Notes: generated by a model not told the origin, from the letters alone. 64,000 bases of DNA from Hordeum vulgare subsp. vulgare (GCF_904849725.1 NC_058523.1:337693948-337757947), one strand, 5' to 3'; counted from the stretch's first letter, positions 46,035 through 57,764 are shown. Numbers and translations: made by a program.

Positions 46035-47404
46035 CGTTGGTGAGGCCACGGTGGTGACCACCTGCCACAACAAACAACACCCTACCACGCCCATGTATGT
46101 CCACGAGAGAACCGTCGCCGAACTTGAACGATCCTGTCACGGACTCATCCGGATCCGCGAACACCGTCAAGTCGCCGGTCATGTGGTCCGATGCCTCGGT
46201 GTCGAGGTACCAGGCCTCATCGGTGTCGCCAGGAGCCTGCTGCAGTTCGACGCGCTCGTGCTCCTCATTGCGGAATACTTGCACCGCCGCGATTTTGAGA
46301 GGTGCCTGAGGTGCAGCCAGGATCAGCTCCGACACTGTTGCGCTCCCCTTGTCGAGGGTGCAGGCCTGGACCATCAGGAGGCCCGACTGCTCCTCGTCAG
46401 CCTCGGTGAGGTTGGCCTCCTCGTCGCGCTTCTTCTTCCGGCACTTGTCGGTCTTGCGAGCGGGGCTGCCAGAGGAGTTCTGGTTTCCGCGCCCGCCTCG
46501 GCCGCCTTCACGACCGCGCGAGCGTCCGCCACCGCGGCGACCGCCCCCGCCGGCAGCTTAATTGCTGCTTCCTCCGGTGGCTCCGGCCTGGTCGACCTTT
46601 TGTTGGCGTGCCATCCACTCTTCGTGAGTGAACAGCAGCCTGCTTCCGCCTTGGACGACCCCGTCCAGCCCGTAGCGTTCCTCCGCCGCTTTCAGCCGGC
46701 CGGTGAGCTCCTCGACCGTGAGCTCTGACAGATCAAGTACCGTCTGTATGGAGAGGGCCACCTATGGATAGCGCGGCGGGACGACCCGGAGAAACTTCTC
46801 CACGGCCCTTTATTACTTTAGATCATCACCAAGGAGAAGAAGGTTATTCATCATACCAGTGAGCCGAAGGGCAAACTTTTCGACGGTCTCCCCATCCTTG
46901 AAGCACATGTCGTCGAACTCGCGGCGGAGGTACCGCGCCTTCGCCTTTTGTACGCGGTCGACTCCAAGACGGATCGTCTTGATGGAGTCCCACGCCTCCT
47001 TCGCCGTTTCCTTCATGGCGAGCAACGCCAGCATCTCCGGCGATATGGCCAGGAGGATTGCCTCCAGCACCAGGCGATCATCACGATAATCGGCGTCGTC
47101 GTCTGACACGGGCCGATTTTGATGACGGTCCACAGGCCTCTCGCCTGTAGGATTACCTTCATCAGGAGCGACCACTCCACGTAGTTCGTCCTCATCATGG
47201 GGGGGGGTAGGAGGTGGACCCAGTTGATTCGCAGAGCGGCCGTGGCATCGCTACCTCACGGACGGATGGCCTCCCTGAGCCATCGCCTAGCAGGGACGCG
47301 GGCTTGCCGCCGACGCGGCCGGTGCCCTTCTCGTCCTTCTTCGCCTCAGCCCCGATCCTCTCCGGCGAGGCGGAACGGGAGCGAGCTGGGTTGCTCTTTC
47401 CCAT
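46035..47404 (-). pseudogene. gag: gag and protease of copia element G
   Basis: The minus-strand ATG at 47404 (MGKSNPARSRSASPE) lies 26 bp inside the right LTR, just after the primer site. A frame change at the G-run near 47205 leads into the gag core (MKVILQARGLW, then VLEAILLAISPEML and ETAKEAWDSIK), with stops near 46810, 46764 and 46559. The zinc knuckle is missing: only the trailing KCRKKKRDEEA is left. The protease motif reads WYLDTEASDHMTG, so the catalytic Asp-Thr-Gly has become Asp-Thr-Glu. Solo LTR H cuts the frame at 46035. Confidence 0.83.
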
Positions 47405-47414
47405 GATCAACCAA

Positions 47415-47427
47415 GGCTCTGATGCCA
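47415..47427 (-). other. primer-binding site of copia element G
   Basis: In minus sense TGGCATCAGAGCC, close to the initiator Met-tRNA site TGGTATCAGAGC, two to three bases inside the right LTR. Confidence 0.8.
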
Positions 47428-47429
47428 AT

Positions 47430-47793
47430 TGTCAGCACCCCTGGCATGCCGGATCGAACGAGCAAAGATGCGAGAGAGTGGAGCTCGAGGTGGACGAAGA
47501 ACACAGGTGGCTTTGCGCTGGAAACTTCACAACTTTTCTGTCTTTGTTGATCGCTATTTATTTAGAGATTACAAACAAGAAAACGGGGATCGTGGCCCCT
47601 GACTTGGCGCCTACGTGTTCCATGGCTTTCATGCCATCCCACGAACGGACCGACGCGGCGCGCGACTCGCTCAAGCCATTGGCCACGGGAGCTAACTGAC
47701 TAACTAACCTAGTCCTATTCTGATGGAAGAGAGAAACCTGGCTGAGCCAGCTATCTGAACCTAACGACGGGGGGCTTGGGGTTTATTCCAACA
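47430..47793 (-). repeat. 5' LTR of copia element G
   Basis: 364 bp, same ends as 37642-38009. It is followed by the duplication TACTC and the second part of the PEPC pseudogene. Confidence 0.93.
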
Positions 47794-47950
47794 TACTCTG
47801 TGTAACGTTTCAAGGCGAGGTCACACAACACTCGTTGGGAGAGGAACACTTGTGCTTTGGAACTCTGCAACGCTTCACTTCACCTACTCTTGAGCATGGA
47901 ATGCATCCCCCAATTTATCCCAAGCCATAATGGCGTACTCTCCTTTAGGA
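47794..47950 (+). pseudogene. phosphoenolpyruvate carboxylase pseudogene fragment, second part
   Basis: After the duplicated TACTC the PEPC frame resumes with VTFQGEV, then [16 protein letters not shown] and [14 protein letters not shown] stop (TAA, 47928-47930) replaces the expected Glu, and homology ends soon after WRTLL. About 250 C-terminal residues of PEPC are absent. Confidence 0.85.
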
Positions 47951-48486
47951 ATCCATGAACAAGATCAAGCCAAACAAAATCCAAGAACCAGATTATTTTT
48001 TGAGGTTACATCACATGGCTTCAAATCATGTGTTATGCAACATCGTCAAAATGCGTGCGAGCCTCCACTCGTGTCGGGTTTCTCAATAGATAGACGCATT
48101 GACCTGTTATCCCGGCGATACGTTGTACTTCAACATATCAAAAGAACCAGAAGAGCTTGGCATGAAGGAAAAATCCCTGGAGAAGCTACAATTTGAGCCG
48201 ACCAACATTGAGCCGGTAATTCAAAAGCCAACGACAAAGAAAAAAATGGCCCTACAGAAGCCAGAAGAGCCGAACTACATGGGATAACAAAGCATGGGTC
48301 ACGAGGTATATGAACTCAATTTGGCCATGATATTTGCCAAATATATATGATGAGCATCACGAAGATCATCAACTCGCCGCATCATCTCCAGTTTCAAATA
48401 CCAGTATGCAGGTGTCAACTTTACATCCGACTTATGCTCCAGCCAAGTGTAAAGACTCTCAAGCTGCCTCCGTGAGTCTACTTAAG
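47951..48486 (+). other. unidentified internal sequence of element I
   Basis: A modest plus-strand frame (48099-48287) has a Lys/Glu-rich stretch around EPEELGMKEKSLEKLQFEP and then KPTTKKKMALQKP. I do not recognise it. It might be the tail of a retroelement polyprotein or another captured piece. Confidence 0.35.
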
Positions 48487-50414
48487 ACTCGGGGGCTACA
48501 CAGACATGACTCAGCATATTTGGTTGTTTTCAATAAATTCAAGAACTCTGGGTCATTGCAGGGAAGACAACCCAGAACACAAGGGTTGTTGCCGTATTGG
48601 TGAAAAGTTAAATGTTGCTAAACAGATCTTGCTGCCATGATGCACAATTCCAACATGAGAAATAAATATTCTCGAAAAGCCAGTTTCTCACATATTCTTG
48701 AGCTGGTCCATCACTTATAATGCCGGGTCATCTAATTGACATGCTCTTGGATTTCCTCAACATGTGCTCTGTGGTAAACTACAACACTTATGGATTTCTC
48801 AAGTATATATTCGCCGGGTTGCACCGCAAACCACGAGCAGGGATTTCATCTCAAGGACAATGGCATTATTCCAGGATACTCGTACAAATGACAAAATACT
48901 GGGTTACATTACAACGACGATTAAGAATTTATTCAAATCAGATTAATATCAGTTCCAGAGAACTTCTGAAGCGCATTATGATGAGTTATAGTATTCTCAC
49001 AGAGTCCCAAGTCTTTGCAGGCATACAACCTCACACTTGGGGGCTACATTATTCAAATCAAGATTACATCACATATGAAAGTCCCATGTCGCCGCAAGCA
49101 TGCGCCACGGCAACTGGAGGCTAATGCATAGTCATTTTGACTAGTCTCATTGAAGGTACAACCCAGAAAGTAATGATGAGCCAACCCTTGGGGGCTAGTA
49201 ATTGCTCCTATTAGAAATTCAAAGTGACCCGAAGCTTGGGGGCTACATCATATGTTGATTTTCTTTTAGAAGGAGAAGTACATGTAAGTCTCGGGTCGCG
49301 GCAAGCAGACAACCCGGCACTTGGGGGTTACACTACTTATATCAAATTTTCTAAAAAGTCCTCAGTCATCGAAGGCATGCAACCTTGCACTTGGGGGCTA
49401 CATCATTGAGCTGTTGAAAATATTATGAGGTCCAAATTGAAGACCCGGCCCATCACACACTGATGAGCCGACCCTTGGAGGCTACACATGTGAAATTCAA
49501 GACATTCAGTCCATATCTAACGACTCAGATGACAACCCGGATTTTTCAAAGTTGTCTACAACATTCAAAGCTAAAGTTCAAGTCCCGGGTTTTTTTGCAG
49601 GAAAAACAACCCGGCCCTTGGGGGCTACACCAGTTGAAGCTTTATCAGGTATAAGACAATTACTAGTCCCACACTGCTGCATGCAAGACAACCTGACACT
49701 TGGGGGCTACACACGCAAGATATTTTTTCTACTCGAATTTCCAAGTCATCATGAATAGATAAACTTAGAGCTTGGGGGCTACAGGTAATATGGAGATAAA
49801 AAAGAGAGAGGATGAACATCGTGAAGCAATCAATTTTAAAGTGGAGCTGAAGCATTGAAAGACTAGCTGAACATATTTCTATCTAGCCGAAGCATTGAAA
49901 TACTGACTCAGCATCACACGGATTTCTGTATTCCCAATAATTTTATCAAGTCAACCGGAGTGCATTTGCTTGATTCAGAGTCACCAACAATCATGACCCG
50001 ACGTTATCAATGATCATGACCCGACATAGTATATACAAGCAATCTATTTTCACAAGTTGGAAGTGGGTTTAACAACAGACGAATTTTTATTCCCAGTATT
50101 TTCATCAAAACCGAAGCACTGGAAGCCGACTCAACTTCATATGGTTTTTCTTATATCTAATATTTTCATCAAGCCAAAGCAAAACATTGGAGGCCGACTC
50201 AACGACATATGGGTGTTTCATTCGCAATATTTTATTGCAAAGGACATTGACCAGCAAGATGATTGTGAAGATGGCTCGAAGAAACCAGGATTTTAGAGGA
50301 GCCATTTCATTGAAATAAGCCGACCAAGGAAACAAAATGGTCCGTTAAACATATATTTTTTTTTCTTATTTCAGGAGCTTACCATGAATAAATTCAAGCT
50401 AACCTGGGGGCTAA
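48487..50414 (+). repeat. array of CTTGGGGGCTACA motifs ending in the polypurine tract of element I
   Basis: About ten degenerate copies of a unit ending ACCCGGCACTTGGGGGCTACA occur at irregular spacing, near 48487, 49036, 49186, 49235, 49320, 49388, 49474, 49618, 49699 and 49771. The last GGGGGCTAA, at 50406-50414, touches the LTR start and is the true polypurine tract. Between the units are repeated pieces such as CGGGTxxTTGCAGGxA. No ORF with a known domain was found. Confidence 0.75.
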
Positions 50415-51018
50415 TGTCAGGGATATAACTCACGGTTTGACCCGACCAGGAGGTTTGACCAGGCCAGGAGGCATGACCTAGCGAGGAGCTATGGCTTAGC
50501 CCATCAGCTAGCAGCTTGTGGGACACCCCGCTCGCCGGATCGACCTGGACGACGAGCCCAAGGCCCAGTGTGCAAGCCGACGTAAGGCGGTTCATGGAGA
50601 GGCCTGGAAGGCGGCTCACGAAGAATGCCCAAGAAGAGGAGGAAATCTTTCCAAGAGAAGCTAGTCCAACTCCTAGTAGGACTCTATGTAAGCCTACCCC
50701 TTCAACCTATATAAGAAGGGACAGGGCACCCCGACAGGGACAAGTAAAATTAGGTCTAGACAAGACAAGTCATTAGATAGACAGATTAGAAACCCTCAAG
50801 ACTAGAGGCAAAGATTCCACTCCCTTGTAATCAAGATCACCATCTTCATCAATGGAACACAAGAATGACATAGAATTTTACCTCCATCGGAGGGGACGAA
50901 CCTGGGTAAACTCACATCTGTCGGTTCTGACCAACCCCTCTCAAGCCACCACATAGCTGCGATGTCTCCACACCTAAGTCCTTTCATGAGTACATGTGTT
51001 GTTACAAAAACCACAACA
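50415..51018 (+). repeat. 3' LTR of element I
   Basis: 604 bp, from TGTCAGGGATATAACTCACGG to AAAACCACAACA. It has a TATA box (TATATAA, 50708-50714), and its last part matches 32579-32705. It abuts protease coding sequence of element K at 51019. Confidence 0.85.
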
Positions 51019-51435
51019 TTATGTTTGTTGCCATTGACATGAAAAGTAACTTTTCTTTTGTTGGAATCAATAATAGCCCATGCAGTATTTAGAAAAGTTC
51101 TACGAAGGATGATCGACATATTGTCGTCCTTGGACATATCAAGAATAACAAAGTCTGTTAAGATAGTAACATTTGCATCCACAAGAGGAACATCCTCACA
51201 ATTCCCAATAGGTAGAGAAGTGGATTTATCAGCCATTCTCAAAGATAACTCAGTGGGTGTAAGCTTACTCAAATCCAATCTTTTATATAGAGAAAAATGC
51301 ATAACACTAACACCGGATACTAAATCACATAGAGCCATTTTAACATAGTTTCTTTTAATGGAGCAAGGTATAGTGGGTATGCGAGGATCTCCCAACTTCT
51401 TAGGCACTCCACCATCAAAAGAATAATTAGCAAGC
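51019..51435 (-). pseudogene. Athila-type protease region of element K
   Basis: In minus sense it encodes GGVPKKLGDPRIPTIPCSI, ALCDLVSGVSVMHFSLYKRL, MADKSTSLPIGNCEDVPLVD and MSIILRRTFLNTA. This is the retropepsin region of Athila/Sabrina-like gypsy polyproteins. The catalytic motif, normally Asp-Leu-Gly, reads Asp-Leu-Val. The frame is open from 51435 to the LTR of I at 51018, where it is cut. Its upstream part lies across element L at 63755. Confidence 0.82.
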
Positions 51436-54400
51436 TGTGGCACCCAGATTCAACGAATCGGATTACCAGTGTTTCCAACCCAGAGATCATGTCTTCTGGA
51501 AACATTCAACAACTTGGCATAGAACTGAACTGACTTTATTGATAGCATAAGGTTACAAATATATATTTTACAATGATAGGGAGGCCAAAGGCACCCTTGG
51601 TTCTGCACAATATCTACATTATTTATGAGAGATAGAGGAGCCTCGAAACTACTAAGTACTTCTACGGCGTAGCGGAACATAGCGGCAACTCCATACACAG
51701 GGACACTGCTGTGGACACTTCCTAGTACACATCATCAGGACCCCCGTCCTCGGCTTGTCCTGCATCTGGCATGATACGCCAGCTGAGTACTTGGAATGTA
51801 CTCGCAAGCTCATAATAACCAAGCAATGCAGCAAACAATAGGATGGCAACAAATTAAGATTAATACCACTTGGCTTTATAACATCCACTTACTCATGTAC
51901 GGGGTTGTCTCACAACCACCGGAATGCTTATCAGCCTCTTCCCTCAACTGGAGGGTTCTTCCATCATTACTAACATCCACACGGTTGACCATCTACTAAG
52001 GTCTGGTCGGGCTGTCCATTACCGTGGACACGGCTATTCGAATAGTTTTTACACTCTGCAGAGGTTGCACACTTTACCCATACTCTGGAACACTGACCTC
52101 GTGATCCCATTCGGGTGGACCAGCATTGCTCCAACGCAGCTTGCCTGACCCGCGACTCTCTCATCATATCCACGGCAACCACTCCCTTCCGGAGTCCTGC
52201 CCTGGGTAGCCCTGTGTCCTCATGACACCTGCCACCATCATGGCCAAACAAAACTGTCCCAACCGGGGACGGGCCCAACTCAACTTAACTGGTCTCACAG
52301 GGTTATCACCGCCCACCGGGCCAAGGTGGCACGCGTGCATAACCCTCCCTCTTTGGGGCATATCGGTGAGAGATCATGAGGACAACACAAGTCACGGCCT
52401 TCCCATACCGGCAAGAGGTGGTTGTACGATTATGCCCGGTCAGGTGACTCATGATCATCCATCATGCCATAGTAACCATAGTGATTCATAATCATAAGAA
52501 TATATCTCTATATGATGGTTTATTAAATGATTATTTTCTTAGCAAGTTAAGCAAATATAATGCATGAAGATGTGAGCTATGCTATGCAAAACTACATCAC
52601 ATGGATATGATGGCTTGCCCTGGTCAGTGGGGTTGTTCAAATACTCCTTGTCTTCAAAGATTCCCTCTGAAAATGTGTTTGAAATAGCAAAAGAAAAGGA
52701 AAAGCATTAATTACCGTTTTATTAACCAGAAATTCTATGAGTGTGGGAAAAATACAAAAATTTACTAGATTGTAAAGAATTCCAATACCAACTCAATGCA
52801 AAAAGAATCAAGTGATTTGGACTTGTAAATAAAAATATTTAAATGGTGAAAGTTTCTATTTAAATATGGAATAAATAAAAGAAATAGAATTCCTGGGAGG
52901 GGCCACGTCGAAGGCGTAAAGTGGAGGGGCGCCTCCACTTAACGCTTCGGTCGCAGGCCGTACACACTAGCAGGTTGGGCATGCCCCTATTAAACAGATA
53001 GAGAGGAGGGGGAACAGAAGAGGGCGGCTCACCGGCGACGATCAGCAATGATAGAGACGGCGGCGAGGCGGGAGATGACGGGAATGGAACGGGCTCTCGA
53101 AGGCGGACCTCCCTTTACCCGTAGCTCCTTCGGAGGTGGACGGACGGCGTCGCCCCTTCCTCTCCGGCGGGTGGAACCTACGGTGGTCGTCGACGGCGAC
53201 GGTTCCGGCAGGGATTCGACTCACTGACGGCTCGAGGAGCACCAGAGGGACCAAGGGAACTTGACGATGGCCTTGGATTAGACTGGGGAAGGGTGGAGGA
53301 GGCTGGAGACAGAGGGGATTTGGCGGCGGAGCTTGTCGCCGGAGCTGAGGGAGACGAGCTCCCGGCTCTTGCTGGGGGTCTCTAGGGCTAATCCAGGGGT
53401 GGAGGAGAGGGGTGAGAGCTAGGAGGGGTTCGGGCAGCGCCTTATATAGGCCAGCGATAAGCACTGTCGAGGTCTCCCGAAGCGGCAAGGCTCGGCTTGC
53501 CACTAGAGCAAGGATGGCGAGCTGGGTGTCGCGGCATGGGGTGAGGTGATGGAGGAGGTCACGGGAGCGACAGGACGGGTTCGGAGCCATTAATGGCTTG
53601 CGGACGACCAAAGTGGCCGAAGCCCACTGTGTTGCCTAAGGTGGAGCTTGGCCGGGAGCGACAGCGGCCTTCTCCGGCGACACAGAGGGTTCACGAGGTG
53701 CCACATGGCTACCAGGGACCTCGTCGGCGCTTAGGACAAGGGGGGCAGCGATTGACGGCTCGGGGTGGCTCCACTGTCACTGGAGCTGCGCAGAGCGCGC
53801 TCTGTGGCATGTCATCACCATGATCACCACGTTTGCGGACACCGTGATGCCACGCAATCCTTGAAACCTTGTCTATTGTGTCGACCAGCCTTCCATCAGC
53901 CACCATCCACTGCTTGACTGAACATACAAGCTCTACTACGAGTAGGTACATCAACAACAGGTTCTGCCAGCAGACTTTGGGAGGTTCGAGAGCTCAACAG
54001 GGTTGGGATTAGAGCAAGATGAGATGTCTAGGAGAATCAGCATAGAAAATACTCTAAACTAGCAAAGATTGGCAAGGTTCGAAGATCAAATGAATGTAGT
54101 TTCTTTGAAAACCATCTTTCTAGTTTAGAACACAAATGAGCCCCTAGCACTCAATTCCAAGCTTTGCTACCAGTGTCATTTGGTGGGGAACTGTCATTTG
54201 GTAGTGCACACATGCCCAAAAAATTGTAGCTCCATTGTGGACTCCTAGCTGGCACTTCCTTCACAAAGGTCCTGTTTTAGCAGAAACTTAGCAGAGTGTT
54301 TTTGCTAAAACTTTGTATAGGAACATGGGATGTTTTTACATATCGGAACCATATATGATCCCTAGTAACTACAGGAATTTATTTGGAATTTTTCAAAACA

Positions 54401-54810
54401 GGAATCATAGGGTTTCTTCACAAAGTGATAATTCTGGTGAGATAATAAATAATTATTCTCGCCATAAATATCCATTGGACAAATAAATATTTTTGAATAA
54501 ATCCTATGGTATTGAGAAGATGTTGCAAAAGTTTTGGGTCTTAAAGCTTATCCAAGCTATAGGTTGCTTCACAACCCATAGTGATGGCATAATTCCCAAA
54601 ATAGAAAAAGAGAATTATTTGATAGAATAAGGCATTGCAAATAAATCTCAGAAAGGTTTTAGTAAGAAGCAAATGGTTTTGGGTTGTTTGACACAAGAAA
54701 TCAGAGATTTCATAATCCAACTTGCTTTGAGAATTTGAAAATCCACCAAATTTCAAGTGATCTTCAAAAATATTTTAAAAAGGAAAGGTGTGAAAAATCA
54801 GGGTGTTACA
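51436..54810 (-). repeat. 3' LTR of chromovirus element L
   Basis: 3375 bp, colinear with 60464-63749. In minus sense its TATA box, TATATAA, is at 53442-53448. It has about 85 bp near 52300-52390 that the other LTR lacks. ORFs inside (for example 53042-53611) are not conserved domains. Confidence 0.93.
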
Positions 54811-55079
54811 AACCTACCCCCCATAGGATGAATCTCGTCCTCGAGATTCGGTTGCTCAGGGGACAAGTATGGATATGCGGATCTCAAGAAATCTTCTCTC
54901 TCCCATGTAGCTTCTTCCTCAGCATGGTGTTCCCATAATACCTTATAAAACTTAAGCACCTTAATCCTGGTAGTTCTTTCCATCTCATCCAAAATTCTGA
55001 CGGGTTTCTCCTCATAAGTCAGATTCTTACCAGTTCTAGCTCACTCATATCTGCCTGCTTAATTGGAGGTGCAATACAC
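54811..55079 (-). pseudogene. chromodomain at the integrase C-terminus of element L
   Basis: In minus sense DEMERTTRIKVLKFYKVLWE is followed by HHAEEEATWERED, then PYLSPEQPNLEDE. This is the chromodomain fold of chromovirus integrases, which steers integration by binding histone marks. It is out of frame with the integrase core because of stops near 55015-55080. Confidence 0.82.
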
Positions 55080-56556
55080 TTTCTTAGCTATGAGATATGA
55101 AAGACATTGTGCACATCTAACAATTTGGGTGGTAGCTCTAACTCATAGACGACTCTTCCTCTTCTTGCAATAACTGGAAAGGGACCGATATATCTCGGTG
55201 CGAGCTTTCTCCATGTGCGAAACCTTCTCACTCCTTTCATGGGGGTTACTCTGAGATAGGCATATTCTCCTGGTTCAAAGGTCACTTCTCGGTTCTTTGG
55301 ATCATAGTAGCTTTTCTGGCGGGACTTAGCTCCTTGAAGGCGTTCCTAAATATCCTTGACCTGTTTCTCGGCCTCCAGCATCAAGTTGGTTCCAAATATG
55401 CGTCTGTCTCGTGTTTGTGACCAATTCAACGGGGTTCGGCACTTCCTGACATACAATGCTTCAATGGGTGATATCTTCAGGCTTGTATGATAGCTGTTGT
55501 TGTAGCAAAATTCTGCATAGGGTAGGCTATGTTCCCATTTGGGCCCATGGGTGAGGGCACATGACCGAAGCATGTCCTCTAGTATTTGATTCACTCTTTC
55601 TGTTTGTACATCCGTCTGAGGATGGTATGCGGTACTGTGTTTTAGCATGGTGCCCAAGGCCTGGTGAAGTCGTAGCCAGAATGCCGAGGTGAATAGAGAG
55701 CCTCTATCTGATGTGATTGACATGGGTACTCCATGTAGGCTTACTATCCGGGACATGTATAACTGTGCTTGTTGGTTGGCATTGAAAGTAGTCTTTACCG
55801 GGATAAAGTGAGCTACTTTCATGAGCATATCCACAATGACCCAGATGGCATCATTGCCTCTTATTGACTTGGGTAGTCCGACAATGAAGTCCATGCATAT
55901 GTCGTCCCACTTCCATTGGGGAACTGGTAAAGGCTGTAGTAACCCGCGGGCTTTTGGTGTTCCGCCTTAACCTTGTTGCATATATCACAGCAGGGGACAT
56001 AATATGCTATATCCTTTCGCATCCCTGACCACCAAAATGTCTTTCTCGGGTCTTGGTACATCTTTGTACCTCCTGGATGAATAGAATATGCGGAATCATG
56101 TGCTTCTCTGAGTATTTGTTGTCTCAGGCTGTTTTGGTCGAGGACGCATATCCGCTTTTCGAACCATAGGATGCCTTGGTCAAATATCTTCCTGATTCCT
56201 TCGTCTGATTCTTGAGCTTTCTTGATATCGTCTATGAGGGTGGTAGTAATTTCCACGGTCTCTGGGGAAATTGGACCGCCTAATATCATGTTGAGACTAA
56301 TGAACTCTTCTTGTAGTCTCGAATGCATACTTTCCAGTAGTGCATTTACCGTGATTGGCTTTTGACTAAGGGCGTCTGCAACCACATTGGCTTTCCCCGG
56401 ATGATAGTTGATCCCAAGGTCATAGTCCTTGAATAGTTCAAGCCATCGTCGTTGCTTGAGATTCAGATCGGGTTGGGTGAAAATATACTTAAGACTCTTG
56501 TGGTCCGTATATATCTCACACCGTTGTCCAATGAGGTTATGCCTCCAAATTTTCAA
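55080..56556 (-). pseudogene. RNase H end and integrase of element L
   Basis: In minus sense the RNase H end ([22 protein letters not shown]) and the linker [14 protein letters not shown] are followed by the integrase zinc finger ([24 protein letters not shown]). The core follows from 55894 in a new frame. Its triad is Asp2, Asp63 (TSDRG) and Glu99 (QTERVN), D-X60-D-X35-E. The C-terminal part (55088-55285) has RFRTWRKLAPRYIGPFPVI and DVHNVFHIS. A frameshift near 55900 and a stop near 55345 break it. Confidence 0.88.
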
Positions 56557-57749
56557 GGCATGAACCAGGGCTGCTAGCTCCGAGTCATGAGTGGGGTAGT
56601 TCTCTTCATGCGGTCATAGCTGTCGGGATGGGTATGCTACAACCTTCCCTTCTTGCATCAACACACAACCAATTCCTCGTCAGGAAGCATCACAATAAAT
56701 GTCAAAACTCTTGTGAATGTCCAGGAGGATTAGAACAGGTGCGGTCGTTAGCCTTGTTTTTAACTCCAGGAAACTGCTTTCACATGCTGTCGTCCATACG
56801 AATCTTTTGTTTTTCTTGAGCAATTCCGTCAATGGTTTGGATATCTTGGAAAAGCCTTCTATGAATCGTCGATAGTAGCCTGCCAATCCGAGGAAGCTAC
56901 CAACTTCGGTCACCGAGACTGGTGTTTTCAAATTTAGCACCGATGTTACCTTACTAGGGTTGACAGCCACACCTTGTTTAGACAGGATGTGTCCCAAAAA
57001 TCCTACTTCTTTCAGCCAGAACTCACATTTACTAAACTTGGCATACAGTTGATGGGATCTCAGTCTATCCAAGACAGCACGGAGGTGACGCTTGTGATCC
57101 TCCTCGTCTTAAGAATATATCAGTATATCATCAATGAACACTACCACGAATTTGTCTAGGAAATCCATGAAGACCTTGTTCATCATGCTCATGAAATAAG
57201 ATGGAGCATTTGTCAGACCAAATGACATGACCGAGAACTCATACATGCCATATCGGGTAGTGAACGCTGTCTTAGGTATATCTTCCTTTCTGATTTTGAG
57301 CTGATGATACCCAGTCCTGAGGTCAATTTTGGAGAACACTCGTGCTCCACTCAACTGGTCGAATAGGTCATCGATGCATGGTTGTGGGTACTTGTTTTTA
57401 ATAGTGACCTCATTTAGCGATAGTCTATGCACATTCGCAAACTTCCATCCTTCTTCTTGACGAACAGTACTGGTGATCCCCATGGTGATATACTTGGGCG
57501 AATGTATCCTTTTTGTAGTAATTCGTTCAACTGTTTCTTTAGCTCTGCCGATTCCGGTCCTGGCATACGATAATATTTCTTGTAAATTGGGGCGGTACCG
57601 GGAACTAATTCGATTGCGAACTCCAACTTCCGGTCCGGTGGCATTCCTGGCAATTCCTCGGGGAACACATTTGGAAATTCGCATACCACTGGAATCAAGT
57701 TCATATCCATGACGTCTGCTTGGTATGCCATTTCGTTCCTTGTCTTCAT
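56557..57749 (-). pseudogene. reverse transcriptase of element L
   Basis: In minus sense [11 protein letters not shown] opens the domain, then [20 protein letters not shown] and [15 protein letters not shown]. After a frameshift near 57420 come [13 protein letters not shown], then [15 protein letters not shown] and the catalytic [10 protein letters not shown], ending at 57109 in a stop. [11 protein letters not shown] and [14 protein letters not shown] follow (57072-56680), then the start of RNase H with another stop near 56680. All catalytic aspartates remain. Confidence 0.9.
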
Positions 57750-57764
57750 GTTGTTGGCGATAAA

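Larger units (their letters stand above)
37642..47793 (-). mobile_element. Ty1/copia element G, complete with flanking duplications
   Basis: LTRs of 368 and 364 bp (TGTCAGCACCCC to TTATTCCAACA) bound the element, with perfect 5-bp duplications TACTC at 37637-37641 and 47794-47798. It reads on the minus strand: right LTR, primer site, gag, protease, integrase, reverse transcriptase, RNase H, polypurine tract, left LTR. The LTRs differ at about 25 of 364 aligned bases by eye. Solo LTR H interrupts it at 41074-46034. Without H it is about 5.2 kb, a normal small copia length. Integrase and much of reverse transcriptase are open, so it is younger than most neighbours. Confidence 0.95.
32579..51018 (+). 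mobile_element. gypsy-type element I carrying captured and inserted sequence
   Basis: The last 127 bp of its 5' LTR (32579-32705) match the end of the LTR at 50415-51018, so the two bound one element. The left LTR is cut by element C. The internal region has no recognisable gag or pol. Instead it holds a Harbinger-type element, a LINE-like retroposon, GC-rich sequence with a MITE, a PEPC pseudogene fragment with copia G in it, and an array of polypurine-like motifs before the 3' LTR. It would be non-autonomous. It lies within Athila-type element K. Confidence 0.72.

Noticed and set aside
36949..47950. A working PEPC gene
   Set aside because: Both ends of the protein are missing, active-site residues are changed, there are a frameshift and stops, and a 10-kb element sits in the middle.
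48487..49800. CRISPR-like array
   Set aside because: The repeats are degenerate, of uneven spacing, in plant repeat DNA, and end in a retroelement polypurine tract.
53042..53611. 189-codon minus-strand ORF in the left LTR of L
   Set aside because: In the right LTR (61813-62447) the same stretch is broken into shifted frames, so it is not conserved as protein.
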